From: Isochrysis galbana
Lineage: Eukaryota; Haptophyta; Isochrysidales; Isochrysidaceae
DNA length: 64,000 nt
Direction: 5' to 3'
NCBI GenBank assembly: GCA_018136815.1
Contig: CM030934.1
Span: 6,681,698-6,745,697 of the forward strand
In this document: positions 31,191-43,274 of the stretch, one piece after another
Layout: each line of letters starts with the position of its first letter
Numbering within the stretch: the first letter of the stretch is position 1
Notes under the pieces: model-generated
The model's database searches: none
What the model was told of the DNA's origin: nothing
Seen by the model: only the letters and a program-made list of their open reading frames with translations
Translations under genes and position numbers: made by a program

Positions 31191-34100
31191 TCAGACCTCG
31201 TTCATCGCTTGACGCGCTCTCAATGCGGCACGGATCGCGGTGACCCACCGTTCAAGCTCGGCCACCGTCTCAGTTTCAATCTCGAGCCAGCGCGCCCCCG
31301 CCTCGCTGGATAGGCGCTGTGTGCTATGCGACCGGCCCACAGCACTCGCAGACGATGACCGTCGTTCATTCTCACGCGGAGCAATTATCAGCTGATACCG
31401 TCCAGGAGTGACGCCCGTGGCGCCTGGAGGGCGGACGCTCACATTGCCAATTCCAGATAGGGGCACCGAACCCTTCGGGTCCATGCCAGCATTGAACCCG
31501 GAAATGTCATCCCACCAGCGAAGCTCGAGAGGTGCTAGTGCAAAATATCGGCGCCGCCAAACCGGATTGATTTCCCCTTTCTTGTAGAGCCACCCACTCA
31601 CTCTCTCGGATACGGGGGGCCTTCGCGATGGCGATAACAGTCGTTGGGGACTAGGCAAGTCAGATGTGGGCAAACTGGAGGGTTTCTCCCGGATGCCTCC
31701 AGGTTGGCTACGCTCGGGTGTCCGGGGACCATGCAACGGCGCAATTGACGGTTGGACACCGCTCGTAGCGTCGAGGTGTGGGATAGATGGACTTTGGGTG
31801 ACGTTCTGAGTGATGACCGAAGGGTTGTTAGCTGATGGGCTCATTTCAACATCATGTGGCGATACGGATACCGAGATCCGTTGGGCTGAGGCCGCCTCAT
31901 CGACAATAGGGACTAGTGCAACTTGAGGAGCCTCACTAATTGTGAGAGAGGCGCCGGGTGTGCCAACAATATCGGCGCCACCAGTACATGCGATCGGCGT
32001 AGGGCATGAGGAAGGTAGAGGCGGACTATGCGCATGTTGTGACAGCGAGCACGTGCCTCTTGGAAGCGACAACATGTCGGAGATAGGCGGATCCTCAGCA
32101 GGACTGGACGCTATCTCTTGAGGCGTGGGACGATCTGTGGGAGCTACACTCACGGGTGCGGAGGCAGACATGGTGGGGTGGCCATCGCGGAAATAACGGC
32201 TTGGTGCAGGAGGCTCTTCGTCGCACGCAGCGTCGGGCCCAGAGATCGGGACCACGTCGGCGCCATAATTCTCTCTAGACGTGGTTGGTGCAGCAGCGTT
32301 GTCGCGCACAAGGGGCGGCAGCGTCGCTGGATGGAGCAGCGGAAGGGAAGGCTGGACAGCTAATTCTGTGAAGGAAGAGGAGCATGATGGGACGGGGTCC
32401 ACCGTAATGCTTCCCGGAGGGCGATAGCGAACTTCAACTTGACGCTCCCGTCCCGGCTGCGGGTCCGCATTGCTTTCTTCAGCCCGAGAATTGCTGTGGC
32501 TCTCGCGAGAGCGAGCGCGCTCAGGCCAGCCCTCATTGGCTGGGACTGGCGTTACCGACCTCGTCGAGAGCAGTCCAGAGGCACGTGCAGTAAGCCTAGA
32601 TGGCACGGCTACGCTGCTGGGAATCAATGAGGCGAGGGCCTCAGACATGCGCGCCTGGGCATCGACGAGCTGGATGAGTTGATCGCTTAGTGCCGCAAGT
32701 GCTGGGTCTTGTGAACCACCGCCCGAACCATCTTGCCCGCCCTGTTCACCCAGTGCATTGCCCCCCTCGTCGTCGCCGTCCCCATCGCCCCCCCCGACCG
32801 ATAGCGCTCGGTTGCGAGGGAAAAAGGAGGCGTCATCCTTTGCCATCAGCGCTGCGACATGCTGCTCCCATCCGTTGTACTCGGTTGGGTCTTTCTCCTT
32901 GAGATAAATAATCATGTGCAAGTACGCCCACATATTGTGCTCGTGCTTGACATGATGCTCAAAGCCAGGACCCTTGGTGTCGAGCGTGAAGCGATCAAGT
33001 CCGCAGATAAAGCAAATGTTTTCCATGTGGCTCTTCTTGGCAGCATGGACGGAGCGCAACTCGCCAAATGTGTCGATAATGATACCGAAGATCTGGGTAT
33101 TCAGAAGGGGAGGCCAGGGGAGGCGCAATCATGGCGGCGGGTCTGGTGTTGGGTGAGTGGGGAGGTGGTGGTGAGAATGGGAGTGGGGTAGGCGGAGAGT
33201 GGGTGCAGCTGCGATCGTAAGCGCCGGAACAACAACTGATCTTATAGCCCGCAGAAAAAAAGTGTGGCGGCAGGGCTGTCACGCACCACGTTGAGCAGAA
33301 TGGTGATGACGATTGCCCAAAACGAGAGTTGGTATGCGAAGCGAAAGGCATAACCGCTGATATCACCCGGCATTGCCGGGTCCATGAAGGAACCGATGTC
33401 GCCCGATCGGAGGCCCTCGTTCAGCGCATTCAGGAAACACGAGAACAGCGAGGTGCACATTGGAACGTCTTCGTCAGGATAATTGCCTAGGACGAAGACT
33501 TCGGCGGCCGAGGCGTAACCGACAACTGCAAAGAGGTAGATGATAATAGCTCCAAATAGAGCGGTCATAGCTATCGAGCGGCCGTTCAGTGTGACCGCCT
33601 TGAAGACGTTTTGCAAGTCGGCGCTCTTGTTGACAATATCGAGCAGGTGGACCGAGAACCACAATGGCGAAACCAAGAGGCCAAGGACGGATGCAAACGA
33701 GAGGCAAGCAAGCAGTGCAAGCTGCGCGTCGGCAAGTGCGTAATATGGAAGGATGAGATACCAGCTGGGATGCCAGCGCCGAAATGGTAGACCTAGAATT
33801 TCCTCGGCCCCATGACCAGTCGCAAGGCGGAAGCCTCGCCACACTCGGAGTGGGGCTCGATCGATAGCATAGATGGTGAATACAAGCACACATGCGCACA
33901 ACTGGAGGGAGCCCATCGCAGTGTTTGCAATGTTCTCCCAGAAGATGAGGTATTCGAGGTGCTCAGAAGCGTCGGGAGTCCAAGAAAAGCGGAGCATGAT
34001 GACGCAATTTTGAGCGAGGGCCAAATTGAGGACGAGGTTGTCTGCAACCGGCTTGTTACGCATCACGAGTTGCCACAAAGGGGAGCGCGCCAAACGTTGT

Positions 34101-37100
34101 TGGTGTTTCATCTCGCGCATCAATTCGTCCGAACGCTCGAAAAGCTCCTGGATCTGCTTTCCAGGAGTCTCGCGATCAACACCCCACAGCAGCTCCTGCT
34201 TCGACTCCTCTGTCAGCAGCAGGCAGAAATCGGGGATCCGGAAGTAGACGCGCTCGAGTTTACCAGTTGCATTGACGATCTCGCACCGGCCGATGAAACG
34301 CCCCATGCCTCGCACTGAGCTCTTGCTGTCCTTTCCCTCGGCGCCATCACCCCCGCTAAGCTTGTGCTCTTCCAGCCCGTCCCCGCCACTGAACATTTCA
34401 AGTGCCCCAGCAGGAACACCACGTGATAAGGACACTCCGCCGACTTGATTCACAGCTGCCTCCTCTTGATAATCATGCAAGTGGCGCAACAAGGTGTACA
34501 TGGCAAAACCGGACTCGAGCAATAGTGAGCATTCCTCCTCAGCCTCCTCCGCTGCTTCAGGTCTTACGGAAACTTGTGCGCTCTCCCACACGAACCCGGA
34601 CAGTGTGGACTTTTTCCGTACCTTGCCGCGCCGGAAGCTTTCGGCGGCAACCTCACCAATGCGCTCCAGGTCGAGCACTTGCAGCAAACGCATCTCTGCT
34701 TGACGACCCGATCCCTCGAGGAGTGCGAGGAGAAGCGTGGCCACCGCTACACGTAAAGTCGCTGCTCGTAGCGACTTGATGCTTGGACCATAGTCGAGCT
34801 TACATGCGAGCCGATCCAGAACCTCAGGTAGCTTCGATTCGATGAGCAACCTCGTATTCGCCCCAGATATGTTGCCTTGGATGAATTCGGTGAGGGCCGT
34901 GACGCACGCCGTAGCCTGATCAATGTTGTCTCCATCAAGCTCGGGCTCGAGCTCGGCCAGTAATGCATAGACCTCAGTGACGAGGTCAATCGGCTCGGCA
35001 GATGAGTCTGATCGACCGCCGCGAGGGTCGCGTAGATACTCCTGCAGGGGGGTGAAGTGGCCCTCACACATGAGCCGGAGGGCTTCTACCGTCTCTGCGA
35101 CGTATGCCGAGGTATCAAAGTCGCGCTCTATGTCGGCCTTCACGGCCGCCGCAGCGGCCGGTGAAAGGCCATCTACTTCGTCCAAGTAGCCCGCGCGTCG
35201 CTCGGCTTGCTGTGCCAAGAATAGCTTGCGTTCCGCGATCTCTTTGATGCCGCGTCTTAGGCGCGCCTTCACCTCTCCCATCCACGAGCCGTTGGATCCG
35301 TCGAAGGGCTCAATGCCCCCTACTGTGAGTGCGGTGTGCATGCAACGCTGAACATGTGTGTTGCCACCCACAAGCAAAGCAATGGTGAGCGTCATCCCAA
35401 GTCCGTACAGTTGTTTGTCCTCACACGCGCCCATCATGAGGCACACAGAACACGCACCCTCGTCGGCGAGCAAGACCTGTCGTCGTTGGCGACGCGCTTC
35501 CTGACCTGGCGGGAGCGTAAGCAGAGCGATAAGCACTCGCATGGATGCAACAGTAAGCGCACGATCCAAAGGCATCTCTGCGGTGACCCGACCTCTCAGA
35601 AGTTGCTGAAGAAGATTGCGTGTGTAAGCCGCATCGGTAGCCCCGCGAATGGCTGTAGCTGCTCTCCCATCTGCTACCCCCACAGCTGCTGCACGTCCCG
35701 CAGCCGAGGCATCACGTCGCGAGGAGTACTTTCGCCGCCGCCCGGTTAGCTTGGCCTCTCGAGCATCACACTCTGCGTCGAGTCCCATTGCGAAAATGTC
35801 AACTAGAGACGTGAACTCTGTCTCAGGATGCACAATAAGGTCATAGCTATTCAGGAACTCGGGCAGGCGCTCTTGAGGATGTCCGGTGGCAGCAGAAGAG
35901 AGCAAGGATTTTCCGGCCGGGACGATGGTTGATTTTGTCGTTTTGCCCGGTTCCGTACTGGTGTCTACGTCCGCAAGGACACGCCGTGCCACCGATTCCT
36001 TGAGTAACCCAGCATCGTACAGGGCCCTAATGCATTTACCGATGGGCGCGGCCGGCAGAACCTCTTCTTGCCCAAGGGCCTCTTGCTGGAGTTCGAGCAG
36101 TGCATCCCCGACTTGTCCACCTAGAGCACGTAGCTCAGCGGCAGCCTCGTCGGCCGCTGCGCGGCGCGTGGAGAAGTGCTCGCGGAAGTATTCGGAAAGT
36201 GTGGGCAGGACGTCATAGCAAAAATATGACGCGCGTGCCCGCGCTTCTGGCTCGTCCGCAAGATTCAAGAAAGGCAGCTCGTCCACAAAGGAAGATAGCT
36301 CCCCCGACAACGCCGCGATCAGCTGTGGTAGGTCGTCGCTAGTTGCGACCTCGCGCACAGGCTTCTCGGTGCGCAGAAAGGCCTCAAAGAAAAGGCGTAC
36401 ATAGTTGCCGCGCAGGGCTATTGGAAGATCGGCGATGAGTAGATTTTCAACCAGCTCGGGGAGAGGAACGAATTCGCGCATCATCCCCTCGACGGCGGCG
36501 TTCTCACCAATGGTGATGGTGGCGAGCAGCCCAACGAGCTCGATGTGATACGCGAGCCGCCCGCGCGGATTTTCGATGTGGTCGTTGGCGGCGATAAGTG
36601 CCGCGCGTTCTGTGCGACCACCAACGCCCGAGAAAAGCAAGAGGGCTCGCTCGTTATCAGCCAAGGTCTGCAAGATCAACGCCTGATTGCGCTTTATGGG
36701 CACACCGCCAGGTAAACAGAGGAGGGAGAGGAAGCGGAGAAAGCGTGGAGCGTGTTCTTGCGCAGCCAGGCGAACGAAGTGCCGGATGGTGTCGGGCGAC
36801 ACCAATCCGCAGGCGGCACGGTTATCGCGCAGAGTTGCCGAAATGGTTCCAGTTGGCGAGATGTCATATGCGACGAGCTTTTTCTGGACATGTGCGACGA
36901 ACGTAGGGATGGAGGGCACCAATTCAGCCTGCAACTGGGGGAATCCGGATACCATCGCCTTAATCAGCCGATACGCGCCACGAATCACCGCGCGAGTGTT
37001 GTACTCCGCAGGTAAAGGCTCGTCTGCGACTGGCAGCGCTAGCAACTTCAGCGCCAACTTGTGCGCACCCATATTCCGAAGCAACACCTGAGGTAATTAC

Positions 37101-40100
37101 ATGGAAAGGAAAGGGTGGATCGCCTTCACCACATCCGTGCTTTGATTCATGCGCTGAGCTGAAAAGCAATGGCTTCATGTTTCCCTCTGACACGGAGAAA
37201 TCGGAACCTCATCCACCCACGCTGCATGCCATTCTCGGCGTTGCTTGCCGTAACCCTAACCACACCTGCATGTCGAAATTATAACCCGCTGAATGGCAGA
37301 GCAACATCAACCACACTTCCCCAGAGCCTCCTGGTCGCAACTCTGTAGGCGTTGGCACGCCTCGTTCCAAAGCCAGGCGCTTGTCGAGCATGACGATCGC
37401 GCCGTCCGTGCCGTCTGTCTCGGGAGTTTGGACTGCTCGCACCGTGTACATGAGGCCTTCAATCTGCAGTCGGTCGCCTTGCCGTGGCGGGCGCGTGTGA
37501 TCAAGCTTGGTCATGAACAAGCGGTCCGAGCCGAGCTTCGCACGTGCCCGCCCGATCAGCAAAAGATAGATGCCCTGGGTATGGTCAGTCGAAGTGTGCA
37601 TCCCCGACCGCGACGTCCCCGAACGACCAGTGCGGTTGGTGCGTGAGTTCGACGCGACGCCTGCAGAGCGCCGCCCGACCGAGGCCATGCCGACTGAACA
37701 CATCTCAGCTGTCGGCTCGTCGGTTTCTTCTGAACAGAAAGAGACCAACTGACCGAGCAGCAGCAACGCCTGGTAAGGCTCATCGTCAAAGAGCTGTCGT
37801 CGTGACGCGAGCAGGCCGAGTTTCCGAAGCACCTCGTCGAACGTGCCGTACACTTGCACCATCTCTGGCTTGACCAAGAGCTGCGTTTTCTCTACAACGG
37901 CGCGCAGACTCCTCCGCTGTTCATACTCGCAGACTAACAGCCCCAAAGCCGCCGAGACGAGTGGCTGGTGGTCGTAGAAGGTGAGATCCATCAGTATGGG
38001 CACCAACATGCCGTCAGTGTCATAAACAAGAATCTGCCATAAGCCGTCGAAGCACGCTCTACGTTCCCGCACCACACTGCGTGCTAGCGCTTGGCTACCA
38101 CCGTCATGGATCGTCAAAGAAGGCTCGTCCAAGGAATCCTCATCGAGCCGGGTGTATGCCGTGCCGGACGACGCACCAAATTTCTGGCTGATCGTAGAAG
38201 AAGTCGCCAACCCTATGGCGGTCTGCTTCGCTGAATCAACGCGGCCGACGCGGAAGATGTGATATCTCGACGACGGTGAGTTTGAATTCACCCATGAGCC
38301 AATGTCCCATTCGTTTCGGAAATGAGCGAGCAATTGTGAGAGGCGCAAATCGAGGCGAACGTCACTGAGAAGGCTGAGGATGCGGCACAAAATCAGCTTA
38401 CACTCCATGATGACGAGAGTGTCGAGACTGACAGTGCGTCTTGGCACGTAGCGAGCAGATGAGTCGTCGAGCAAACCTTCGGTCCCATCGACCACGTCCT
38501 GAGAGCACGGGCCATGGGCGGTCACCCACATACTGAACTCTGCATGTGGCGTACCTCTACGAGGAAGTTGAGCGTGAGGGGTACTGGCGGGCGGGGGCGG
38601 CTGAACGATGGCCTTGACATAACTAGCCAAGAGATCGATGGCGCGCCGCTCCGCTGGGTGGCCATTGGCGGGAGAAGGCGAGCTTTGCCAAATAGTTAGT
38701 GGGAAAGGTATCCACACCTGCCTGCCATCCAAAAGCGCAAGAAGCCTCGGTAGCACAGGTTCTACGTCGGTGGCGCGATAGAATCCGTGTACAAGAAGCT
38801 CGTGAAAAAGTTTTAGAAGCTGCAGCACCATGCGATTCTCTTGGATTTGCCGGGCGTCTTGCGCTTCGTATTGGCGTAAAAAGGCAAGCATAAACACCTT
38901 CAGGCTATCGAAACGTTTCCAATCGATGTCCAGCACCGTGGTCAGACGCGACGAAAGAGCACCGCTCTGCGCCGCGGGGAGGACATTCGCCCAAATGCGA
39001 ACCTGTGCACGCAAGGACGCGATGTGGTCACTGTGGATGAGGCGCGCATAACGTCGCGGCTTCAAACTGGACGGAGGCAATCGCACGCGTGACCAGCTAA
39101 CTGATGGCGCGTGCACTCCGCGCGGGATGAGTTGCACATTTGGCTATTGGCTATTGGGGGAAGGAGAGGGAACGGGATCCTGCATGTCAGCACGCGTGGG
39201 CTCACGAGAGAGGGTAGAATTACCGTCTTCACGCGGGCCATCAATTGATGGGGCTCGGTGTCCACGTACAGGCAGCGAATGACGGCCGCAGCAGCAGCAC
39301 TAATGCCGAGATGAGAAGAGTGCAGCTCCTTGGAGGCCACAGTGGCAACCAACAGATCATACGGAAGCCGCTCTCGTAGAAGCGGCGCATTCCGCAGGTT
39401 GCGGCCCGTAGCGAGCGCGGCGCACAACTCAAGACTCTTCTCCAAATATGCAGCAGCCTCTTCGTCGACCGTGTCTAGCCACTCGTTTAGCTTAATAGGG
39501 CACTGCTCGTTGAGCCCATCGAAATATTTGCCGTTGCCGGAGACGAGGACTTGCACCGGGTTGCGTGGATCGATGCTGAGCGTTGGAAGAAGCTCAGGCG
39601 CGTCGCGAAGCAACGCTTCAGCGACGCGCCACTGATTGTGACGGATCGCACTGCCGTGACATTGGCAGAGCGCGACGAGAAAAGCAAGGAATTTGGCCTC
39701 GCGGCCAGCGGTGCGAATCAAGGAAACAAATTTGTACACATGCGCATCCTCTACCTGAGAATGGCGAGCGGAGAGAAGCAATGATGATGTGAGTGACGTC
39801 TTCCGCCCCAGCAGACGTGAGAAAGGCTAGAAGGTGGCGCAGATGCCCACTATTTTGAAGGGATTCTGGCACCTTGAGTAGCTGTGCTTCATTGTCCACG
39901 AAGACCTGAGTGAGCGTGTCCGCTGCACGAATGCCTAGGCCTAGAAGCTCTTGTAGTTGTGGGACGAAGCGTAGCGCAGCTGCCTTGTTCGCGTTGTGTT
40001 CGCGCAGGACGTGGCGCGCGAGCAACATGCAGAGTGTGCCGGCTCTCCAAATCGGAGAACGTTTCGATTGGCCCTCACCGGAGAGCTCCGACCTTTCGAA

Positions 40101-42110
40101 AATGGAGGAGCGAAGGGGCGCTGCGATCGCTTCAAGTGCAAGGTCGAGCACTTGCAACTCTCGCAGGAGCAGCTGACGGTGAGCATGCGGCAATCCTTCG
40201 CGAGTATATGGATTGGGATTGTCGCTCCGTGTGACAAAGATGATGAGCTCCGACAACGCAGCTAGCAGCGGCGAGAAATCAATCTGTGAGCGAACGGGCA
40301 ACGGCAGTGGCGGCGAGCCGCGAGTGCCAATTGTGGTTCCTGACGTGGCACTTGCTCTCCGAGGGTCGTGGAATCGAGCAATAAACTGACAAATCGGAGA
40401 ACGCCATGCCAGCGCTCTCGTCAGGTCCGTGTATTGATCCGCTCCAACAGGCGTCAAGCCGAAGACGTCTTCATCGTAGAGCGTACGAGTCGCCACCAAC
40501 CGGCCACACCAGCCGACTGCTGGACCCGCCGCTTCCGCAGCGACCTGTGCGCGAGCCAGATCTTCGAGCGAGTGGGCGCCACTAACACCTGCTTGCGCTT
40601 CGCCACCCGCTGTAACGCTCGCCGACGCAGGAGGCCTCGAGCGCTTAGCTGCCGGGATTGTGCAAGCAAGTGGCGAAGACGTGGTGGGCGGCGTTCCACC
40701 TCTCCTCGAGCTAGATGCCGGTAGACCAGCTACTCCGTCGATAGGAAAAGTAGTGACTCCTGTCCCAACCCCCGTTGCGCATGCCCGGCGCAACGGACTG
40801 CCACGTGCTGACCTGTTGCTGCGTCCAGACGGCGAAGCCTCTCGAGAGCTACCGCCGCCAGCATCGCCGTCGTTGTGCCCACCAAAGATGTTGGCCGATG
40901 CGTCGGCACGCTCGAAGCCTTTCGAGTTGAAGTGCAACCAGCGGCCAGTCGCCACGTGTCGCAAGCGGAAGAACGCGTCGAGACGAACGAGAGTGTCGCG
41001 CTGTTGATACTGAGGACACAGCTCGAAGAGGCACGTAGTATCGGATGCATCAATCTGGGCCAGCACTACACGTAGAGCGACATCGTCATCGTTACTATCA
41101 GTATCGCCATATTCAGCCTCCCACTCTTCACATGCCTCCTCGATCTCGTCCACCTCATCGGACACCGTCAGAGTGAGATTCGAGGCGGTGTGCACGATAC
41201 GAAATCGTCCAGACCACACGCATGGTCCGCCATCCGTCACATCCGCCTTATGCACCTCCCACATTGTATCACAGGAGGCTGGGACGTGCGTGTCCTCTCG
41301 GGCAACAAGCACCGGCATGCCCAAGATCGCACGTGCTAACGCGTTCCCCATGTACCCATCCGCTTCTTTGTGCATCATCCGGATCGGTGCACCACCCATG
41401 AGCGACGGCGTCGTCCCGAGCGATTGGGCCCCGCCATCGGCTGGTGGGGGCTCATGGCATCGGTATAAGCTGATCTTGATGGAGCTAGGCTCGGCCGCGG
41501 CAGATACCTCGCGACGGCCGTCTGGGAGCTTGCCCAAGCGCTCGACGCGTAGCTTCAAACCGGTGGCCACGTGCTCCAGGACTGCGGGGTCTCCCAGCCG
41601 CACACGCTCGCCTTCACTGTGTATCCTCAGCCGAGGCATCACACGGAACCATGCGGCTTCGGCCGCATCGGGCTCGATGGTCGCTCGCCGAGCGTCTTTT
41701 GAGACGTGCGCTGTGTGCCGGGTGACTGCGAGCATCAGCTTGGTCCGCGCATGCTGCAGCTGTATCATGTGCCCGTACCGGACCTCGCGGCCGATTGAGC
41801 GCTCGAAGGCGGACTCGTTGGCGAGGAGCTCGCGGTCGCGCTCCTCGAAGAGCCTGCGGTGCTCTGGCTCTGCCGCCAGCTCAATAGCTGGCCTGCCCTC
41901 TGACTCGACGAGACCGCGAATATTCTTAGCGGCTGAGTAGTTTTGCTGCTGCTGCACTAGGAAGACGGACTCGCTGGCGAATGAAGTGGAGAGGGGTCCT
42001 GCCTCGCGTGCGCCAAGCTGGACGCCCCCGCCCGCCAGCACGCCCAGGGCCATCCCCTCGCCCTCGCCCTCAGAGATGAACACAAGGTCGCCGATGTGGA
42101 GAGTGCCCAT
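31191..42110 (-). CDS. IP3-receptor/ryanodine-receptor-family Ca2+ channel with C-terminal PH domain
   Basis: Predicted ~3,450 aa, at least six exons. Start ATG at 42110 (MGTLHIGDLVFIS). Order: IP3R N-terminal trefoil and MIR repeats (YGHMIQLQHARTKLMLAV, WSGRFRIVHTASNLTL, FFRLRHVATGRWLHF), RIH domain (SDNPNPYTREGLPHAHRQLL), long helical solenoid, six-helix channel with pore LNEGLRSGDIGSF, S6 (ILLNVIFGIIIDTFGELR), and the cytosolic C-x2-C...H-x4-H zinc site (CFICGLD...HHVKHEHNMW). After the pore comes a ~350-residue disordered stretch and a PH domain at about 31200-31613 (VSGWLYKKGEINPVWRRRYF ... ELERWVTAIRAAL). Firm introns: 33093-33286 (joins LLNV to IFGII) and 37088-37265 (joins NFDMQ to VLLRNMG). 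Introns near 39060-39225 and 39745-39790 are approximate. Probably an ER or vacuolar Ca2+-release channel. Confidence 0.88.
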
Positions 42111-42511
42111 CGCGGCCGTCGGTGGGAAGAGAGGGGGAAATAAACTGAGGAAGGTGTATGGAGGCGAGGCGTAGCCGAAGGGAGGTAAAAGAGAATGGAA
42201 TGGAGGGAGCGGAAGGGAGACGGTGAAAGAGGTGCACCGCAGCGAGCGAAGAGGAGAGAGAGGGGGGGAGAAAGGGGGGGGGGGGAGAGAGGGTGGGAGG
42301 CAAGCGAAAGAGAGGTGGGCTTGGGAGAGAGAGATTGCCGCAGAGAAGAGAGCGAGTGGGGCGGGAGAGAGGGAGAGAGAAAAGAGAGGCAGAGAGCGAC
42401 GGATAGAGCGCGACGGAGCAAGAGTGCGGCGCGACCGGCGAGGGTCGCGTAGATACTTGATTACCGAAGAAGTAGCATATATTTACAGGAGTACTTCTCC
42501 TCCGTTGGAAA
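42111..42511. promoter_or_regulatory. GA-rich 5' flank of the channel gene
   Basis: Purine-rich low-complexity DNA (GAGAGA and G runs at about 42250-42400) directly upstream of the start codon, like the flanks of ABCA, HPRT and the BPI/PqiA gene. It probably contains the 5' UTR and promoter. No specific site is recognisable. Confidence 0.35.
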
Positions 42512-42646
42512 TTGTAGTCTTGTAAGAGGTCTTGTTGGCTAGCACCCCCAGCCACAGACACCGGACGAGCGGACGAAGGCGCACCGTTGCCCATGAGGCA
42601 CGGTCCCTCAACACTAGGATTAAAGGACAACCAGAAAGCTCTGACA
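42512..42646 (-). repeat. dispersed repeat S2
   Basis: Reverse copy: GTCTTGTTGGCTAGCACCCC, CACCGGACGAGCGGACG, TTGCCCATGAGGCACGGTCC. It is shortened in the middle relative to other copies. Confidence 0.8.
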
Positions 42647-42738
42647 CTCCCCCATCGCCATCGCCGAAGGCGAATCCCTCTTTCCCATGCCCATGCGACG
42701 TCATTCCCAATGAAAGATACACGCATACGCCAAGGCTG

Positions 42739-42875
42739 AAAAAAAACTTTAATGTTCTCGCCGCGCGCGCGACCCTGCACATCGTCCATACAGCCACGCC
42801 CGCTTCCATCACCCCTTATCCCCCCTCCACCTGCCTTGCGGCTCGTCCCCTCGTGCGCTACCTGGGGGCTTGGGT
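42739..42875 (+). repeat. dispersed repeat S1
   Basis: AAAAAACTTTAATGTTCTCG, GCGCGACCCTGCACA, CAGCCACGCCCGCTTCC, CCTTGCGGCTCGTCCCCTCG. It is the closest match to the copy at 2608. Confidence 0.8.
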
Positions 42876-43274
42876 GCCCGGCGCGCGCGCGGGGCGCCGC
42901 TCCTGCGGCCAAAGCCACGGCAGTGGTAGTCTGGCCCTCTGACTCTGCGGCATCACTCATGCCAGAGCTCTCCCAGCAGCCTCAAAGAGGGGCCGAAGGA
43001 CTGCAGCGCCAGGAGTTGGAGTTGGGCACGCGCCAGGAATTGGGTAGACACGGAGTAGTGATAAATAATCACTTATTCGTATGATCGATCCATCGATCCA
43101 TCACGATAGGATGACAGGGAGAGGAGGAAAGAGAAGAGTTAACATAAAGTTAAAAAGTTGTTGTCTTCTCGAGCGCGGGCGGGGAAGGGGGGGGGGGTTG
43201 AAGCATGAGGGAGGCCCACGGCGCGGCTGGTAGGGCCTGCGCGGATGGCGGCGATGGCGGGGCACGCGCCCGCT
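42876..43274. other. intergenic, 3' flank of the BPI/PqiA-like gene
   Basis: No gene seen. It contains short ATCGATCCATCGATCC repeats at about 43082-43100 and a G run near 43187. Confidence 0.4.
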
